The position numbers and the translations under genes are program-made. A DNA stretch of 64,000 nucleotides from NCBI GenBank assembly GCA_032622095.1, contig CP136066.1, forward strand, positions 173,537,164-173,601,163, written 5' to 3'. Below, piece by piece: positions 61,403-64,000 of the stretch. The notes beneath the pieces are model-generated. The model did no database searches. It had not been told where the DNA came from and worked only from the letters and a program-made list of their open reading frames with translations. This stretch comes from Siphonodentalium dalli. Lineage: Eukaryota; Mollusca; Scaphopoda; Gadilida; Siphonodentaliidae. Each line of letters begins with the position of its first letter. The stretch's first letter is position 1.

Positions 61403-62071
61403 GCCACCGCAGATGCTGCGATTAAAATCGTAAGTGGGGAAAATCGCAGGTGGAGAAAAGTGACTTGCCCGCAGAAGCTACGGTGATGCGATGTATGCAG
61501 CTACGATTTTATCCACGTGATCGATCACATGATAGCAAAATATTATAGCACATTCTCTGCATTATGCCATTATATTCATATACATGGCATGTATCTCAAT
61601 TTTCTGAACTAACAAGTTGAACTTGGAAAGTTCAAGTGAAATTGAAGAATTTTTTATTTTGACATTTTTGTACCTGTCAACTCCACAGCTGCCCCAATTT
61701 AAACAATTGCGGCAGCCCTCTTCTCCTTGTCTGCATATTAGATGGCTGATATGTGGTATAGGCCTGCACTCCCTGCCGTGCCACATCTCCACCAATGTGG
61801 CCTCGTTTTTGTAAGTCCAAGAAGTTTGTGAACTTTGCCCCATTTTTGAATTTTTTATTTTCCTGGTATTTACCACATGACCAGTGCGACCATGGTCAAG
61901 TGACAGCTACAATCGTGAGCGTTGCCAAGGTCATGCCACGATTATCCTGGTAAAAATCAAACATTGCTTGATCGCTATGATTTGGCTGCGACATTGTCGT
62001 GGGCATGCGCAGTGGATGCTCCACCTGCGATTTTCCCCACTTACGATTTTAATCGCAGCGTCTGCGGTGGC
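61403..62071. mobile_element. 669-bp foldback element with about 53-bp TIRs
   Basis: The arms 61403-61455 and 62019-62071 begin GCCACCGCAGATGCTGCG and read ATTAAAATCGTAAGTGGGG further in, with few mismatches. No convincing target duplication and no coding sequence. Confidence 0.6.
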
Positions 62072-62189
62072 TCTAACAAGTTCTATATATTTTCTGGGGT
62101 ATAAAATAAATATTAATCAAAGGCATCTGTCCAGAAACACTTCTATTAATTAATATTGATTTGATTTAAATTTTTCTGATATAATGAGC

Positions 62190-62860
62190 AGAGTCTGTCC
62201 GTCGGCATGTCCATCCAAAACGTTTCTTGTCCAGATGATAAGTTGAATAATATTCAACAAAATTTGATGAAACTTGGCATGTGGCATTCATATCAGAAAG
62301 TTCTGATCAGGGGTTAACTCTGTCAAGACTCTATGCATAACTCCATGAAAATCCAAATTCGAACTTAGCTGGTATTTTCATCTGATAAATTGACATACAG
62401 ATGGAATCTGATCAAGTTATGACCCTTTTTCGACTTCGAATTTGTTGATTAAATTTTTGTCGACTTAGAATTTGGTGATTATTATTATTATTATGATTAT
62501 CCGATAGCTTTAAAATAAAGTATGTGCATCAATCTGATGAAAATACAGGCCAAGTTTGAATTTGGTTTCTCTCTGACCATTTCGGATGGAGTTATGCCTC
62601 TTTTTCTACATGGAATTTGCTGATTATTTTTTTGTCTTGATGTTAACTTGAATAAGAAGTATTTGACCGAATTTTATGAAACTTGGTATGTGGCCTTCAT
62701 ATGAGAAAGTCCTGATCAAGTCGAATTTGGATCTTATCTGACCATTTCTGCGAGAGTTATGCCCTTTATTGACATAAATTTGCTAATTATTTTGTTGTCC
62801 GGATTATAACTCAAGTTGTGATTATCCGTTTGCTTTCAAATTTAGTAGTGGATTGGCACA
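62190..62860. repeat. decayed relative of the TTGTCCGGATGATAAC repeat
   Basis: Units share TTGTCCAGATGATAA, ATGAAACTTGGCATGTGGC and GAGTTATGCC. Confidence 0.5.
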
Positions 62861-63289
62861 TAACTTGAAAAATACTCAACGTATCTGGAAAATGTTTTTT
62901 GTTCTGTAAATAGAATTGTGGACTCTACAAAATGGATATACAAATGTAAGGCATTGCAAAATAAAGTTTTTTATAAACATTCATGAAAAGCCATAAATTG
63001 AGTATTTTACCAAATTTTGACCAATTTATTTCCCAAAATTCATCAATTTCGCCTTTGATTCTTTTTGATTTGTAGTATGTTGTTTGTGATGGGTTAATGT
63101 ACCTATTCCCACTGAGAAACTTTGTGTTGCAATTAGTTTGAGGTGAAACCATAAATGCACTGGACCGATGTCACACTAATGCTGTCACACCCACACACAT
63201 TTTCATGCATGAAACAACAAACAAAGATTGTCACCCAGTTGGAGTATGTTTCTTACACCTACTCAAATTATCTCATATTACTGACAATT

Positions 63290-63750
63290 CTTCTTAGAAA
63301 ACCCAGTATACAAGGGTACATTGGGAAGAAAAAAAAGTACACAATGTAATAGTAATGAACTGATAGGTAAAGTTACCAGAAGTAACCATTTGTACCCATG
63401 GGCCTGAAATTAGTTCGGGGAATATGTTTTCAAATGTGTACCCAATGTACCCTTGAATTTCTAAGAATAAAAAAAATAAAAGTACCCAATGAAACAATCA
63501 ATATTAACCTGTAAGTAACCATGTGTACCCTGTGTACTAATGGGCCTGAAATTAGCTGTAACAATAAATATTAACCTGTAAGTAACCATGTATACCCTGT
63601 GTACTAATGGGCCTGAAATTAGCTGTAACAATAAATATTAACCTGTAAGTAACCATGTGTACCCTGTGTACTAATGGGCCTGAAATTAGCTCAGAGAACA
63701 TGTTTTCTATTTTTTACCCAATGTACCATTCGATTTCTAAGAAAAAACGA
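63290..63750. repeat. minisatellite of the same type, inverse sense, with three 66-bp tandem units
   Basis: 63504-63690 holds three nearly identical units of CTGTAAGTAACCATGTGTAC / AATGGGCCTGAAATTAGC. The flanks match the 29.3-29.7 kb array in reverse complement. Confidence 0.72.
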
Positions 63751-64000
63751 TCGGCAGATATTTTAACCCATTCCTTGGCGATAGTAAATATCTATGATCG
63801 GAATCATAATCTAGAGTCTGAACATTTAATGTATAAACTATAGTGTATACTGAACATTATATATACTAAAGAAGTACATGTATAGACAATAACACAAATT
63901 CTCAAATTATTGTAATTTATTAGTCCTAGTGCTAATTTTGCACTAGTAGTGTCACTTTAAAATTGGAATACCCGAGGACCCCTAACCTGAGATAACTGAA

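Overview
The window is animal nuclear DNA. Its genes are split by introns of up to about 9 kb, it is AT-rich, and it is packed with short non-autonomous DNA transposons. The tRNA-derived SINEs, the tandem repeats of the 'agctcaacttgac...' and 'tgtccggatgataac' types, and a non-LTR retrotransposon 3' end are all styles I associate with marine spiralians, most likely a mollusc. That placement is inference; no ribosomal or mitochondrial marker is present.

Two host genes can be reconstructed exon by exon. (1) A minus-strand galaxin-like secreted protein runs 35634 -> 4122 in ten coding exons that splice in frame to 714 codons. It has a signal peptide, then about 28 di-cysteine (CC) motifs in galaxin repeats, then a C-terminal segment that looks like a netrin-type (NTR) module. 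(2) A plus-strand MED6 gene (Mediator subunit 6) runs 45200 -> 58679 in six coding exons, 237 codons. The two genes are head to head, about 9.6 kb apart, with no third gene recognised between or around them.

Almost everything else is mobile DNA. There are many TTAA-flanked MITEs: several families with CCCTTT termini (piggyBac-like) and two with AGGGG/AGGT termini (Kolobok-like). There is a very abundant TA-flanked palindromic MITE beginning CAGTAATG (about 17 copies, 13 of them inside the galaxin gene) and a long foldback family with GTGTGTCTGTCATTTGC arms. Two MULE-like elements have 9-10 bp target duplications. One hAT MITE has a perfect 8-bp duplication. There are also a decayed hAT transposase, a decayed LINE end, and two SINEs.

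The most unusual structure is a roughly 70-bp near-perfect hairpin module, present about 29 times. It sits, usually as an inverted pair, inside at least four MITE families whose outer termini differ. Two other points deserve checking. The predicted MED6 start exon lies inside a 976-bp element bounded by 14-bp terminal inverted repeats and a near-exact target duplication. The galaxin stop codon lies 3 bp from a foldback MITE, so the 3' UTR should contain a long hairpin.

Layout: 1-4100 is the galaxin 3' flank with MITEs; 4122-35634 is the galaxin gene; 35635-45199 is intergenic (TIR element, MULE-like element, tandem repeats); 45200-58679 is MED6, with a hAT transposase fossil in intron 2 and a SINE in intron 5; 58680-64000 is repeats only.
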